Assembly: GCA_015179025.1 (NCBI GenBank)
Contig: WHUX01000173.1
Location: forward strand, 1-64,000
Direction of reading: 5' to 3'
DNA: 64,000 nt
DNA from: Terfezia claveryi
Taxonomy: Eukaryota > Ascomycota > Pezizomycetes > Pezizales > Pezizaceae
This document shows positions 11,110 to 23,599 of this stretch, one piece after another. The position numbers and the translations under genes were made by a program. How positions within the stretch are numbered: the stretch's first letter is position 1; each line of letters begins with the position of its first letter. Under the pieces are notes generated by a model that saw only the letters and a list, made by a program, of their open reading frames with translations, was not told the DNA's origin and ran no database searches.

Positions 11110-14100
11110 TGATTCTATCTCGTTCTTATTAGATAAGAGCTCAAGTCTCATTTCTAGTTCGTAGTCCTTGTTTTCTTTTGGTTCTTTGATATCTCTTGAA
11201 TGTATCTTCTATACTTCCAGTCGTCCAAAAGTCTTGGAGAATTTTAGTGCTAATATCCTTTGCGTTTACACAGGAATCATGTTTAGGAGAGTATCCTAGC
11301 TATCTGACCTTATATTGTCTTTCTTTAATTAGAGGAGCTGTTCTATATTCTGATACCTTTTCAACTTCATAATGATTATCCTCAATCGGTCCTAGTTCCT
11401 AAGATTGTCAGTAAGGGAACTGGGTAGAATTATTTTTATAGTAGGATTTGAGTTTGCTATCATGAAAAGTATTATATATAAGGTAGAGGTTAGGTTGACT
11501 AGATAGGTCTAGGCTATAGTTATTGTATTTCCGATTACTAGATATAATGGGAAATGGGCCTAGCCATTTTAGTATGACTTTGGGTGAGACATTTGATAGG
11601 TTGATATTTTCTGTTGAAAGCATGACTTGTTGTCCGACTGAAAATTTAGCTGTATTAGGTAGTCATTTCTTGGCTTGAGATGCTTGAGTCTTCTTGGTAT
11701 TATATAGGTTTTTAGACCTTACTTCATAACATTCGTTTGCTCATATATATACATTAATGGGGTATGGAAGTATCGATACACTAAGATATGTATTAAATCT
11801 AAATAGTGTAAAAAAGGGCCTATTATGTCTAGTGGTATTATACCTAGAGTTACGTTTCAACTATATCTCTGGTAGTTTCTGTAGCCAATCAAATCGTTTG
11901 ATTTTACAGGCTCTTCCTACTTGTAGAATTTCTTTGTTCATAATTTCCGTTTGTCCATCTATAAATGGATAATATGTGGTGGACAGTTCCAACTCGATTC
12001 CTTTATTCCTAGCCCAATCTTGAAATTGCGTTAACATAAAAAGAGTATCGTGGTCAAAAATAATACATAAAGGATATCCTATAGTTGGGCCTATATGAGT
12101 ATCAAAAGTAGTAGTACATTATTCTGCTGTAAAATTATCTAAGGTAGGAATAAGAAACTTAAATCCTGATTGTCTATCAACAATTGTCTAAAGTCATGAA
12201 ATACAAACTACATGATCTTCTTCAACAGGAATATTCGGATACAAAATTGAACACTTAGTAAATACAGGTGCTAACTTAAGAAAATCTATCGATATATCTG
12301 TCTATGGCCTACTTGGTACATGTAATGGGGTTACAAGTCCAAGTGGCGCCTTGTTGGAATACTTCGTCTATTGACAAGTCTCACAACTTCTGATGTAGTC
12401 CTTAGTTAGTTCTGTAAAGGACTGGCAATTATATTGGTCAGTAAGCTATTTCATCATTTTTTGAATACCACTATAAGCAGTTGAATCATTTGCATCTTTA
12501 ATAACTAATACGAGATAGTTCTTACCTTCGATATTAAAGGTAGAAGGCAAGACTAATCTCCATTGTCCTTGTCAGTTCTTGACATATAAAAATCCATCTT
12601 TTCTCCTATGATCCTTACAGTTCACAAAGGTATCATAGTAGTTCTTCCAGATAGGACATACTCTCATGCACGATTGATATGCAGCTTTTATACCTGTACC
12701 TTGGTCAAGCCAATGTGTAATAAAATAGTCCTTATCATCCTTCCATTCATTACTGATGTGTTTCTCTTTAATAAGCTTGTTAAGAGTCGGTTTGATCCTT
12801 AGGTTAAAGTCATTGATTGTGGGTTTCTTCTCCTTGCATGTAGAAGCATTATGTCCTAAGAACTTACAGAAATCATAATGCTGTCTGTAGGTTTTGGTGT
12901 CTTGAATGAAAGAGGGTGCTGAATCTTCGTCAATAGGTACTCACTTTTTTGAAAGAGTAGTAACGGCAGTGGTGTTGATTGGAATCGCATTACTGTAACT
13001 AGCGGTTGCAGCTAATTATTGAGGTGCATTCCAAGGTTGTTGAGGGGCAACAGGAGTATCTATGATCTCCTGTTCTATTTGTTGGGTACTTATTTATTCG
13101 GTAGGGTAACTGAACTGAATACTGGGTTAGAGAGTGTAGTATGTTGGGTTATTGGTAATCTATCTTTTTGCCTATTCTCCGATTTCTTAGATAGCTTCTT
13201 TACGGCTGAAAGCTTATGGAGGTGGATATACTGGCATTTGTTGTACTAGTGCTAGTTCCTTTTGAGGCTCATTTGTAGATACAAGATATGCAATACAAGT
13301 CATAAGGAATTCCTTCTCCTTCTTAAAAACTGAGGCTGACAGGTCATAGTTTAAACTGCCATGTCCATAGTAGTTGTAAATTGCATAAGTTTCAACAGTG
13401 AACATGTAGTTGTTCCTGGTATAGGAACTACTATGAGCTGGGTAGTAAAAATCTCAATAAAAGGACCAATGTATCCTTTTGTGTTGTTGCCAATTACTAT
13501 GAGCTAAGTCAATAGCAATTTCCTTCCCTTCTTCAGAAGTGAGGGTATTTTGTTGAGTGTTTTCAAAAAATAAAGACCTATATCTTAGTCCAAGAACTGT
13601 TAAAAGTTGGTTCTTGTTTATGTTGGGTACACAATCATACCCACTAAAAGCTTTATCTAGTATGGTAGATAGAGTCTCATCATCTAAGAACTCTTCTTCC
13701 TTCATTATATCATATTCACTTTCTTTGTCTGGGATGCCCTCGAAGTATAGACAGAAGATATGGTATCCAAGTTCTTTGGCTCTTCTACAATATTTGTTGA
13801 AGTCGCAGTCGACATGCTTGAAATTGATAGCTCCATGAGAAACTATATTGTTCTGAGTGGAGGATTCTAGCAAGTGGAAAGTTTTTAAAGCATTGGTAAA
13901 GATATTATAGTTGTAGGTATGGTTAGGAGGATCAATGCAATTTGAGATATAATTGTCCTCAGTGGTGGGAGTGTCTAGGTATTTATGGTTTCTTGATAGA
14001 GCATCTGCTATTAAATTTTCCTTTCTCGCAGTATGCTATATGTCTGTATCAAATTCCATTAGGTAATCCTGCTATCCCCTCAATTTTTGACTTGCAGATA

Positions 14101-14470
14101 TTTAGGTATGGAAAGTTACTAATGGTTTGTCTTTAGTAAGGATAGTGAACTTATGACCTCTTAATTCTGCTTCCAAAAATCTTAATGAGTCAATAATTGC
14201 TAATAATTCCTTTTGAAAGGTAGGATAATTGAGTTATGCTGGATTAAATTTTCTAGAGTGGAAGCATAATGGTCTAATATATATCAATAGTCCTTGACTT
14301 ATTCAAGATCCTAGTCCTATATTAAGAGTATTATAGACTAAATATTTGGGTTCAGTAGACTTATTATTCTAAGATTTTAAAACATCTGTGGAATTCATGA
14401 GTTCCTTAAGTTTTTTAAATGCTGCATTATGTGTATCTGTCTATTCCTATTTCTTTGTTTCTCTTTACAG
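11110..14470 (-). pseudogene. Family B pol remnant: RNase H, zinc finger, integrase, chromodomain
   Basis: Reading leftward: RNase H (about 14400-13990, with KELLAIIDSLRFLEAELRGH and ENLIADALSRN), a spacer domain of unknown role that keeps a 139-codon open frame (13454-13873), the H2C2 zinc finger (near 12500-12370, RSCETCQ intact), the integrase core (about 12330-11880, with ISIDF, IFDHD and GQTEIMNK), a GPY/F segment (about 11620-11420, WLGPFPI) and a chromodomain (about 11390-11260, YEVEKV then RQYKVR). Many stops break the frame. Catalytic residues are better kept than in B1, so B2 is the best guide to this family in the window. Confidence 0.83.
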
Positions 14471-16372
14471 TTCTAACAGGGTATTTGCATACGATACTAA
14501 GTCATCTATGCAACTATAAGATCTATAACAAGGAGCTGATGGCCATGATAAGGGCATTCGAGAAGTGGAGGCCACACCTGGAGTCAGTTAAAAGAATTAT
14601 TAAGGTATTATTTGATTACAAAAAGCTTATATATTTTACAACCACCAAGCTGCTCAACTGATGGCAGGCTAGGTGGTTGGAATTTCTCTCTCGATTTAAC
14701 TTTAAGATTAATTACTAACTCCGAAAAGCTGGTGGCCAGCCTAATGCATTAACTTATAGATCAGGAGATCTCCATAAGAGGGGGATAAATAGCTAAAGAA
14801 CTAAAATCAGATAGTATTGAAGCCTGAAAACCTTGATCTGGCAGCCAATGTTCTTGCTAATGTTAAGTCTAATGTAGAAGCTGAGGCTGAGGCTGTCACG
14901 AAAGCCAACCTCTGACAACTAGTGAGACAGGCTTATAAAGGAGACCCCCTGGCCCAGGAAATCTTCACTGCAGTAGATTCTAGCTAATGCTACTACCCAA
15001 CAATCTCTCTAGCTGACTGTACTGTCCGGGAAGGCCTCCTTAACTACCTCGAATAGCTCTATATGCCAGAAGAAGATTTGCGCCTGCAATTGATTAAGGA
15101 ACACTATGATAGCCCAGCAGTAGACCACTCAGGAGTAACTAAAATATAGGAATTGCTGGCCAGGGAATATATATGGATAGACTAGTAAAAGGATATAGAA
15201 TGGTATGTATAGAACTGCTATGTTTGCAAACATACTAAGCCCATCTGCTATGCTCTATGTAGCATCCTGAAGCCCAAGGATATCTTGAATCGGTCAGGGC
15301 TATACCTGACTATAGATTTTATGATAGGATTGCTGGAAGACTTACGATTTAACGTCATCCTGATAGTAGTAGACTAGTTGATAAAGATAAGGTATATTGT
15401 ACCTTGTTGTGACACTTGTTCTACTTATGAGCTGGTCAACTTCTACTTCAACAACATTTTTTAGTATCATAAGCTCTCTGTATCTATTATGTCTGACTGG
15501 GGCCCTTAGTTTATCTTAGACTTTTGGAGAGCCTTTTGTGAGCTTCTAGAGATTAGAGTGCATTTATTAACCACATATCACCTACAGATAGATAGCCAAT
15601 TGGAGAGGATAAATGACATTATGGAGCAATATCTGTAGGCCTTCATCAATTACCAGCAGGATAACTAGGTTTTATTGCTAGCTACCTGTGAGTTTGCTAC
15701 AAACAACTAGTTCTTAGAATTCCCCAAAACCTTGCCTTTCTAGACTAACTATGATTAGTACCTCTGGTTCGTAGAAGCCATGGCAGCCCTGCAAAAAGCT
15801 TACCCTCCAGCTAAAGAGTTTGCAGTTGAAATCACTGAACTCCACTATACTCTAAAAGCCGAGCTAGGATACGTAGAAGCTAGGCAAGCTGAGTATGCTA
15901 ATAGAGTATGGCTGCCAGCCCCTAAATATAAGCTAGACAATAAAGTGTAGCTCTTTAGCCAGTACTTCTAGATACAATGGCTATCTCACAAGCTCAACTA
16001 CAAGTTCCTGGGTCCATTCGAGATATTAGCTACTGTAGGCACTCATATCTACTAGTTGAAGTTCCCCAAGGACATTAAATGCTACCCAGTTGTCCATATA
16101 TCAGAAGTTAAGCCTGTGGTAGATGACTCCCTCTCAGAACAAAAGTATCTCTCCCCTCCTCTCATGCTAGTCAAAGGTTAGGAGGAGTAGGAGGTCCAAG
16201 AGGTATTGGACCTAAGGAAGAGATATAGTTATCTGTAATATAAGGTTAAATGGTTAGGAGATGAGGAGGCTACTTGGTAAGTCACAGAGGACTTGGAGAA
16301 TGTACAAAATATGGTTACCCTATTCCACTAGCAATACCCAAGGAAGCCTTACCTAATATAATAATGTTATGC
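14471..16372 (+). pseudogene. Family A Gypsy (A4): RNase H end, integrase, chromodomain
   Basis: Continuation of the A4 pol broken at 7659. It restarts in RNase H at [12 protein letters not shown] (near 14510) and runs through the H2C2 zinc finger (about 15100-15250), the integrase core (15280-15650) and a degraded chromodomain (about 16170-16330). About 350 bp between the 7659 and 14471 ends, as judged from A1 and A2, is missing. Stops are very dense and almost all TAG; most align with CAG, CGG or TGG in A1 or A2. This is one of the most decayed copies in the window. Confidence 0.8.
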
Positions 16373-16552
16373 CTTTTAAGAGTCATATAGTAGGGCCCAT
16401 CTAACTCTCATTCTTTGTGTTCTTCTCATTTTTCTTGTTGTGTGGAGTTATAGTTCTTATCCTTACCTTTATTGTTGTTTCCTATATTGATTTTGTTAGT
16501 TGTTGTGCTTAGGCCTCCTGGTTGCTAGAGCTCCAGGCTGAAGAGGGAATAG

Positions 16553-17074
16553 TATCACAACTATATACTTAGTTAGCTTTGTTATCACCTGCAATCATAG
16601 GTAATAGATTATCATTATCTTGCTTGGCTTCTGAGATAGGGATCTTGAGAAGTTTATTCTTTCCATTACTCTAGCCTAGAATTATGTATATATAGCCCTT
16701 GTCCCTTATATAGTTATTAGATCCCTATTCAATATCTTGTATACCTAATGCAGGACCTTGCTTCCCCTATACTAGTATACTTTCTCTATATACCCCTCTT
16801 GTCCTTTAAATAACTTTGCAGCAATAGTTGCCTCCTTCAAATATATACAGCAACTGTTTCTGTATGTCTCTTGCCTCTTACCCTTATATACCATCCCAGT
16901 CTTCTTCTAGACATACATGTAGTATTTCTACGTATGTATTACCTTAGTCTTGCCCTTCCCTTACCTCTAGGCTTTTCCCAAATTATATATGTAGTTCTCC
17001 TACATATGTGATTCCCCCTTACTACTGTCCCAGTTTACCCCTTAATTATCTTGTCTCCTAGAGCCAACCTTACA
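16553..17074 (+). repeat. 3' LTR of A4
   Basis: About 522 bp, starting TATCACAAC (A1 has TGTCACAAC) and ending CCTTACA. It is preceded by a decayed purine tract (GAAGAGGGAATAG). A TATA-like stretch ATGTATATATAGC lies near 16683. It directly abuts the inverted A3 remnant. Confidence 0.78.
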
Positions 17075-18570
17075 GTAGTCTCTAATAGCACTAGGCAAGT
17101 ATTTGAGGTCAGTAATAGCTTTAGAGGAGACAAGATAGCTATCAATAATATTGAGAACCTAAGGGGTCTTTAACTTGGAGGTTAGTATAGAGTTTTTACT
17201 AATAAAGGCCTAATTAATGAATGCAATTGAAGAAGCACTACAATCTATGAGAGCTGATATTATCACTGTTTTACCATTAAATTTAATAGTTATTAGAACT
17301 ATAAAATACTCACCAAATGGATGAGATTTATTAACAAATATAGGTGTAAGTAAAAAAAACACAGATAAAGATAAATTGCATAAGGCAGGTCCCTTACTAG
17401 TATTAGTGACTAGGTAAGGGATAAGGCTTTTCCTAACTCATCCACCTCTATAATCCTGGGTTTTGGGGTGTTGGAGATAGTATGAATAGTGAGGGAGCGA
17501 TTCTTGAGAAGAGGGCAGGCTGCAATGAAATGGTCAGTCTTCCTACTGGCTATACACAGCCTATTATTCTAGTAGTATTCTCTCTCTTCTTAGGTCAGGT
17601 GGTGTCTACCTACAGATAAGTCTATAGGGGCCGGTCTGCCCACCACAAAAGAAGGATAGGCTAGCTTACTTAGAGAGATTACAGAGACCTATTGCTAAAG
17701 GCAGGGGGCTAAAAAGGTCAATTATAGGGGTGCTGTTGTAGGGGAGGCTTTAAAGGTGGTTCTGAACCTGACTATTTTTTACTCCAATCAGCTGGCTTGA
17801 TCAATGAATTCTTCTAAAGTGGAGATATCCGTGAAATTAATGAGTACCTGTTTGAGTTTTACACTTAAAGATTATTGGAATTGGTCCAGTTTAATTTTAT
17901 TACTCCAGTCAACTTTTATAGCTAGTCTAGAGAATTTGGCTATATAGGTGGCTAGCTCAGTGTTTCTTTGTCGGAGGACTAAAAGGGCTTGGGTGGCTAT
18001 TCCTTCTAGATTCGGATCTCTGAATACTCAGTTGAATATTATGAATAGAGTAGGAATATCCACTAGTTGGATACCTGTTTCTAACACATAGGGCTGCACT
18101 TAGTTCAGAGCCATCCTCTCTAGCAGGTAGTAAATGTATATGAGTTTATGCAGGGTAGTTGGAAACTTAGTGGTGTCTCTGTTAAGCTTAATATTGATGG
18201 AGTTTTTCTAGACCTTAAGGTGTACCTATTCACCATTAAATTTGGGTGGGGTAGGAAGATCTTGGGTTTTGGTTGATATAGTGGTCATAGGTGCCTATGT
18301 GGTTGCAGCAGCAAGAGCATGGTTAAGATTGTGAATAGTTACTCAGTTGTCTGCAAGGTCCTCTTGAAGACAGAGGATTTCATCTTTAGCTTCTTTTAGC
18401 CTTTGTTGGATGTCCTGAAGCTCTACTCCTTATTTTTTGCTAATCTTATAGGTGGCAGTAAAGATATCAATGGCAATTCGGTAGTATTCTAACAGCTAGG
18501 CTGGGTTTTAGGGTATTAAGGTTTCCCACTATATTTAGAACTCATCGGTTGGTTACAGAGTTAGTTTGGA
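17075..18570 (-). pseudogene. Family A Gypsy (A3): gag and protease remnant
   Basis: Reverse-strand gag (about 18560-17470) and start of pol with the aspartic protease (about 17420-17090), aligning with A1 at 38650-40150. The protease core is recognisable as a decayed version of ALIDCGAS. Frames are broken by many stops. The rest of pol is absent: the copy ends where the LTR of A4 stops at 17074, giving a tail-to-tail junction of two family A remnants. Confidence 0.72.
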
Positions 18571-18604
18571 CATTATACCGGTTAGTCAGAGCTATCCAAC
18601 ATAG

Positions 18605-19198
18605 TGTGATGATAGCTCTGGTGATAAGGAGACTAAGGGGTATACCTAGGCAGTAGGAAAGAGAATTGTATACATAGGAATACTATGTGTTTGATCTGGG
18701 AAGGCCAGGATGGGGTAGAGGTAGGACTCAGGTAAGACATACATATAGGAACACTATATATATGACTAAGGGAAGGCTAGGATAGGAGACCAAGATAAGA
18801 GGTAAGAGGCAAAGGGCAAGAGATATATAGAAGTAGTTGCCATATATATTGGAGGGAGGTAGCTGTGCTACAGAGTTGTTTGTATGAGACAAGAATATGT
18901 ATAAGGAAGATGTATAAGGGAGATGCATAAGCGCTGGGAGAAGCAAGGTCCTATATTAGATATACAAGATATTAGATAGTGATCCAATGAGAGTATGAGG
19001 GACAGAGGCTATATATACATAATTCCAAGTCAGGGCAAGGAAAGGAATAAGCTTCCTAAAATCTCTATTTGAGAAGCCAAGCAAGGTAATAATAACCTAT
19101 CACTTGCAATTGCAGGTAATGACAAAAGCAACAAGAGCAATAACCTATCAAATACATTATAGGTAATGACAAGAACAACTGAGCACACAGTTGTGACA
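18605..19198 (-). repeat. 5' LTR of A3
   Basis: About 594 bp in reverse orientation, starting at 19198 with TGTCACAAC. It matches the A1 LTRs through the 18620-19000 part. Near the start it has two degenerate hairpins of the type ACCTATCAC..GTAATGAC (19108-19135 and 19141-19170). Confidence 0.8.
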
Positions 19199-19234
19199 TC
19201 AACTAGCCAGCTCATAGTAAGAGGTCAAGGAGGC

Positions 19235-20392
19235 AGCATTGAGTTTAGGACTGCTCTAGTGGACTCTCAAGATATCCCTATCTATATATGCAGATATAGC
19301 TAGGTATATGAACTCACTAGTAAATCTAAGAACTCTAGGCTAATTGCTTTTAGAACTCTACAAATATATTATCAAGATATCTGCATCCATATATATAGAT
19401 ATAACTTACTATGTGAAATAGCCAGCAGACTCGTGAACTCTAGGCTAATTGCTCTTAGGACTCTGCAAATGCACTCTCAAGATATCTCTATCTATATATG
19501 TATATATAACTTACTATGTGAACTAGCCAGCAGACCCACAAACTCTAAGCTAATTGCTTTTAGGACTCTGCAAATGCACTCTTAAGATATCTCCATCTAG
19601 ATATATAGATATAACTCACTATATGAACTAGCCAGCAGACCTGTTAACTTTAGGCTAATTGCTTTTAGGACTCTGTTTATATACTCTTAAGATATCTCTA
19701 TCCATATATATAGATATAACTTACTATGTGAACTAGCCAGCAGATCCATAAACTCTAGGCTAATTACTCTTAGGACTCTGTAAATGAACTTTGAAGATAT
19801 CTTTATCTATATATACAGATATAACTTGCTATATAAACTAGCTAGTAGACCTACAAACTCTAGGCTAATTGCTCTTAGGACTTTACACATGTACTATTGA
19901 TATATCTCTATCAATATATAAAGAAAGAGCTAGCTATGTAAACCCACAAGTAGACCCATGAACTCTAGGCTAATTGCTCTTAGGACTAAACAAATACACT
20001 AGCAAAATATCCCCATCTATATGTGCAAACATAGCTAGCTATGTAAACTCACTAGCAAATTCAGAAGCCCTAGGCTAATTGATTTTAGGACCTTACAAAT
20101 ACACTGTTAAGATATTTCCATCTATATTCACTAATATAGCTTTCTAGGTAAACTCACTAGCAAAGCCACAAACTCTATATTAAGACATAGCTAATTACTC
20201 TTAAGACTTCCTTAGTGCATTTTTGAGATATCTTCTAACTATATATATAGATATAGCTAGGTATATGAACCCATAAGTAAATATATGAACTTACCAGTAA
20301 ATCTATGAACTCTATGTAAAGGTATAGCTAATTGCTATTAGGACTTTGCAAATACACTGTCGAGGTATTTTCACCTATATGTTGTAATGAAT
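19235..20392. repeat. Satellite, about 105-bp unit, about 10 copies
   Basis: The phrase CTAGGCTAATTGCT plus CTTAGGACT recurs about every 104-107 bp (near 19337, 19441, 19545, 19651, 19757, 19861, 19968, 20072), then at wider spacing near 20195 and 20327. Each unit also contains a small AT palindrome of the type CTATATATATAGATATA. It lies between the LTR of A3 and the LTR of B3. No coding potential. Confidence 0.85.
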
Positions 20393-21058
20393 GGTACTAG
20401 ATAGTATTTATTTGGTACTGTTTATACAATCTATATCTCTAGGTATAGATGTTTGTATATTTTGGTTCTACTGAAGTAAGACCTTAGAAGGATAGAGAGA
20501 TTACTATATGAGATATTCCTAGAAGGAATAGTAATTAACTAGTATAATCTATCTTGTATAATTTGTACTATCTAAGCTATATAATCTTGATTTGATCAAT
20601 ATATAGGCTTGCTTGCTACTGTATGCTTGCTTCTCATAGCTTGTGTGTTTTCTAGAGGGAATCTAGTAGCCTATTTATACTTCTTTGAGATTTAATGACT
20701 AAGGAAATAAATACAATAAAGGGTAGCATACTAGAAGGTGGTATACTATATAAAAGAGGTCAAGTGGCCATAGTAATGAGTCATACAGTCTAAAACAAAG
20801 GTCATGTGACTATAGTAATGAGTCACATGCTCCTAACAAAGGATACATAGCCATAATAAAGGTATGCTTATATGGCAAGTTCCATGGAATTTCCTAGAGC
20901 AAATTCCACATGCTATAGATACTTATAAAGCAATAGGAGGTAGTAGAAGCCTAGTCCTTGAACTGAGAGGCTTAGTTATATAATATAGTATTAATATAGG
21001 ACATATAAAGGTATATAATTAATTATATAAGCAAAATGAAATAATGTTCTCTATTACA
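20393..21058 (-). repeat. 3' LTR of B3
   Basis: 666-bp uninterrupted family B LTR in reverse orientation, bounded by TGTAATGAATGG and its inverted partner ending CTATTACA. It shows what the B2 LTR looked like before the Fot1 insertion. Confidence 0.85.
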
Positions 21059-23083
21059 CTTCCCTATATAGAAGGATTTCCTATCTTTATATCTCTCACT
21101 CTGCAATATTAGTTTCTATATATTCTAAGATTTGATGTATAGTTAATACATTAGCATTAACATGAATATCCTTAGTGTTTCCTTCACTCATGATTCTATC
21201 TCATTCTTATTAGATAAGATCTCGGGTTTTATCTTTGGTTCGTGGTCCTTAATTTCCTTTAGTCATTTGATATCACTCAAATATATTTTCCATACTTCTA
21301 GTTATTCAGAAGTCTTGGAGAATTTTAGTAGTAATATCCTTGATGTTTACCCAAGAATTGTATTTAGGAGAGTATCCTAGCTATTTACCCTTATATTGTC
21401 TTTCTCCAGTTTAAGAATCTGTTCTAAATTCTAATACCTTTTCAACTTCATAATGATTATCTTGAATTGGTCTTGGTTCTTGAGTTTGTCTATAAGGGAA
21501 CTAGGTAGGATCGTTTTTATGATAGGATTTGAGTTTGCTAATATGAAAAGTATTATATATGAGGTAGAGGTCAGGTTGCCTAGATAGGTCTAGGCTATAG
21601 TTATTGCGTTTCTGATTACTAAAAACAATAGGAAATAGGCCTAGCTATTTTGGTTTGAGGTTAGGTGAGATATTTAATAAGTTGATATTTTCTGAGGAAA
21701 GCATAACTTATTGTCTGACTGAAAATTTGGCTGTGTTGGGTAGTTATTTATTCACTTGAGATGCTTAAGTCTTCTTGGGCTTATATAAGTTTTTAGACGT
21801 TACTTTATGATATTCATTTGCTAGTACATATGTATTAATGGGGTATGAAAGTATTAATATACTAAGATATACTTTAAATCTAAATAGTATGGAAAAGAGA
21901 CTATTCTGTTTAGCAGTATTATACCTAAAGTTAAGTTTCAAACGTATCTCTAATAGTTTCTATAGCCAATCAAATCCTTCAATTTTATAGGCTTTTACTA
22001 CTTGTAGAATTTCTTTGTTCATAATTTCTGATTGTCTAACTGTATATAGATAATATGTGATAGACAGTTCCAACTTAATTCCTTTATTTCTAGCCCAATA
22101 TTGAAAATGCATTGATATAAAAAGTATATTGCAGTCAAAAACAATACAAAAAGGGTATCCTATAGTCAAGACTACATGAGAATTAAAGGTAGCAGTATAT
22201 TGTTCTGCTGTGAAATTATCAGAAACAGAAATAAGAAATTTGAATCCTGATTGTCTGTCAACAATTATCTGAAGTCATAAAATATAAACTATCTAATCTT
22301 CTTCAATAAGAATATTTAGGTACAGGATTGAATACTTAGTAAACATAGGTACTAACTTAAGAAAATCTATCGATATATTTGTCCATGGCCTACTTGGTGT
22401 ATGTAATGGGATTACAAGTTCAAATGGTATCTTATTAGAATACTTTATCTATTGATAAGTATTGCAACTTCTAATATAGTTCTTAGTTAGTTCTGCAAAG
22501 GACTGGCAATCATATCAGTCAGTAAGATGTTTCTTTATTTTTTCAATGCCACTATAAGCAGTTGCTTTATATGTATCTTTAATAACTAATTCGAGATAGT
22601 TTTTATCTTCCATATTAAAGATAAAGGGCAAGACTAATCTCCATTATCCTTATTAGTTCTTAATATATAAAAATCTATCTTTTCTCCTATAATTCTTATA
22701 TTTCATAAAGGTATCATAGTAGTTCTTCTAGATAAGACATACTCTTATGTATGATTGATATGCGGCTTTTATACCTGTACCTTAGTCTAGCCAATGTATA
22801 ATGAAGTAGCTCTAATTATCTACCTATCTGTTACTAATGTATTTCTCTTCAATGAGCTTGTTGAGGGTCAGTTCAATCCTTTGGTTGAAGTCATTGATAG
22901 TAGATTTCTTCTCCTTGTATGTAGAAGTATTATGTTCTGAGAACTCATAGAAATCATAATGCTATCTAGAGGTCTCGGTATCTTGAATAAAAGAAGGTGC
23001 TGGGTCTTTATTAATAGCTACACACTTTTGAGAATAAGTGGTAATAGCAGCAGTATTGATTAGAATTTCATTGCTACTACTAC
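21059..23083 (-). pseudogene. Family B pol remnant, copy B3 (truncated)
   Basis: Reverse-strand chromodomain (near 21480-21330), GPY/F region (near 21730-21540), integrase core (about 22450-21960; the longest clean piece at 21960-22169 contains YPFCIVFDCN and SEIMNKEIL) and zinc finger (near 22600-22460). It breaks off at about 23083, equivalent to about 12990 in B2. Dense stops. Confidence 0.78.
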
Positions 23084-23599
23084 ATCAGGATAGATATTTC
23101 TGTGCTGCAACGCCCCCTCTTAGTGCCCTAACAAACTATCTTCTACTTGTCCCACCTCGTATGTTAGGTCATCCTAATACTACTCTTGGCTGATATGCCT
23201 CTACAATACCTCTCTGTATTCTAATAGTCCTGGCACGACCAACCAATTATTACATGCCTCTCAATGCCTGCAACACTGGGGCACCCATTGACCTTAACTA
23301 TAACTTACATGAGTATGTCCTTATTATCTAATTCCTTATCCTTACAATCCTACTATAACCAACCTTCTTATAGTAACTTGTGTTCCATTGTTGGCTTCTC
23401 AAATTCCTCTGATGTCCTCTTGGCATTCCAGTACAGGAGTACTAAGGATATAAAAATGTAATTCAATGGTATACCATTATTGACAAAGGCTATACCGAAC
23501 TCTCAGAGTCTTTTTGTCGCAAATTTATTTAAGGCTTCATAACTACAGTACTTGTTCATGAACTTTTGCTTCAATTCCCATTACATTCTATACATTTGG
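23084..23599. other. Gene-free decayed sequence between B3 and the Plavaka remnant
   Basis: No intact frame or clear domain. Reverse-strand translation has scattered stops and some low-level open stretches, so it may be the 3' end of the Plavaka-like gene or another old repeat. Confidence 0.4.

Larger units (their letters stand above)
7660..14470 (-). mobile_element. Ty3/Gypsy family B, copy B2 (5'-truncated, split by Fot1)
   Basis: Reverse-strand element. Its 3' LTR is 7660-7676 plus 10305-10977, divided by the Fot1/pogo transposon. Internal sequence runs from 10978 to about 14470, where it breaks inside RNase H and family A sequence resumes. The 5' LTR, gag and most of the reverse transcriptase are missing. 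Confidence 0.8.

Noticed and set aside
13454..13873. 139-codon frame as an independent host gene
   Set aside because: A matching, more decayed sequence is found in B1 (about 3607-3860) at the same place relative to integrase, so it is the spacer region of family B pol.
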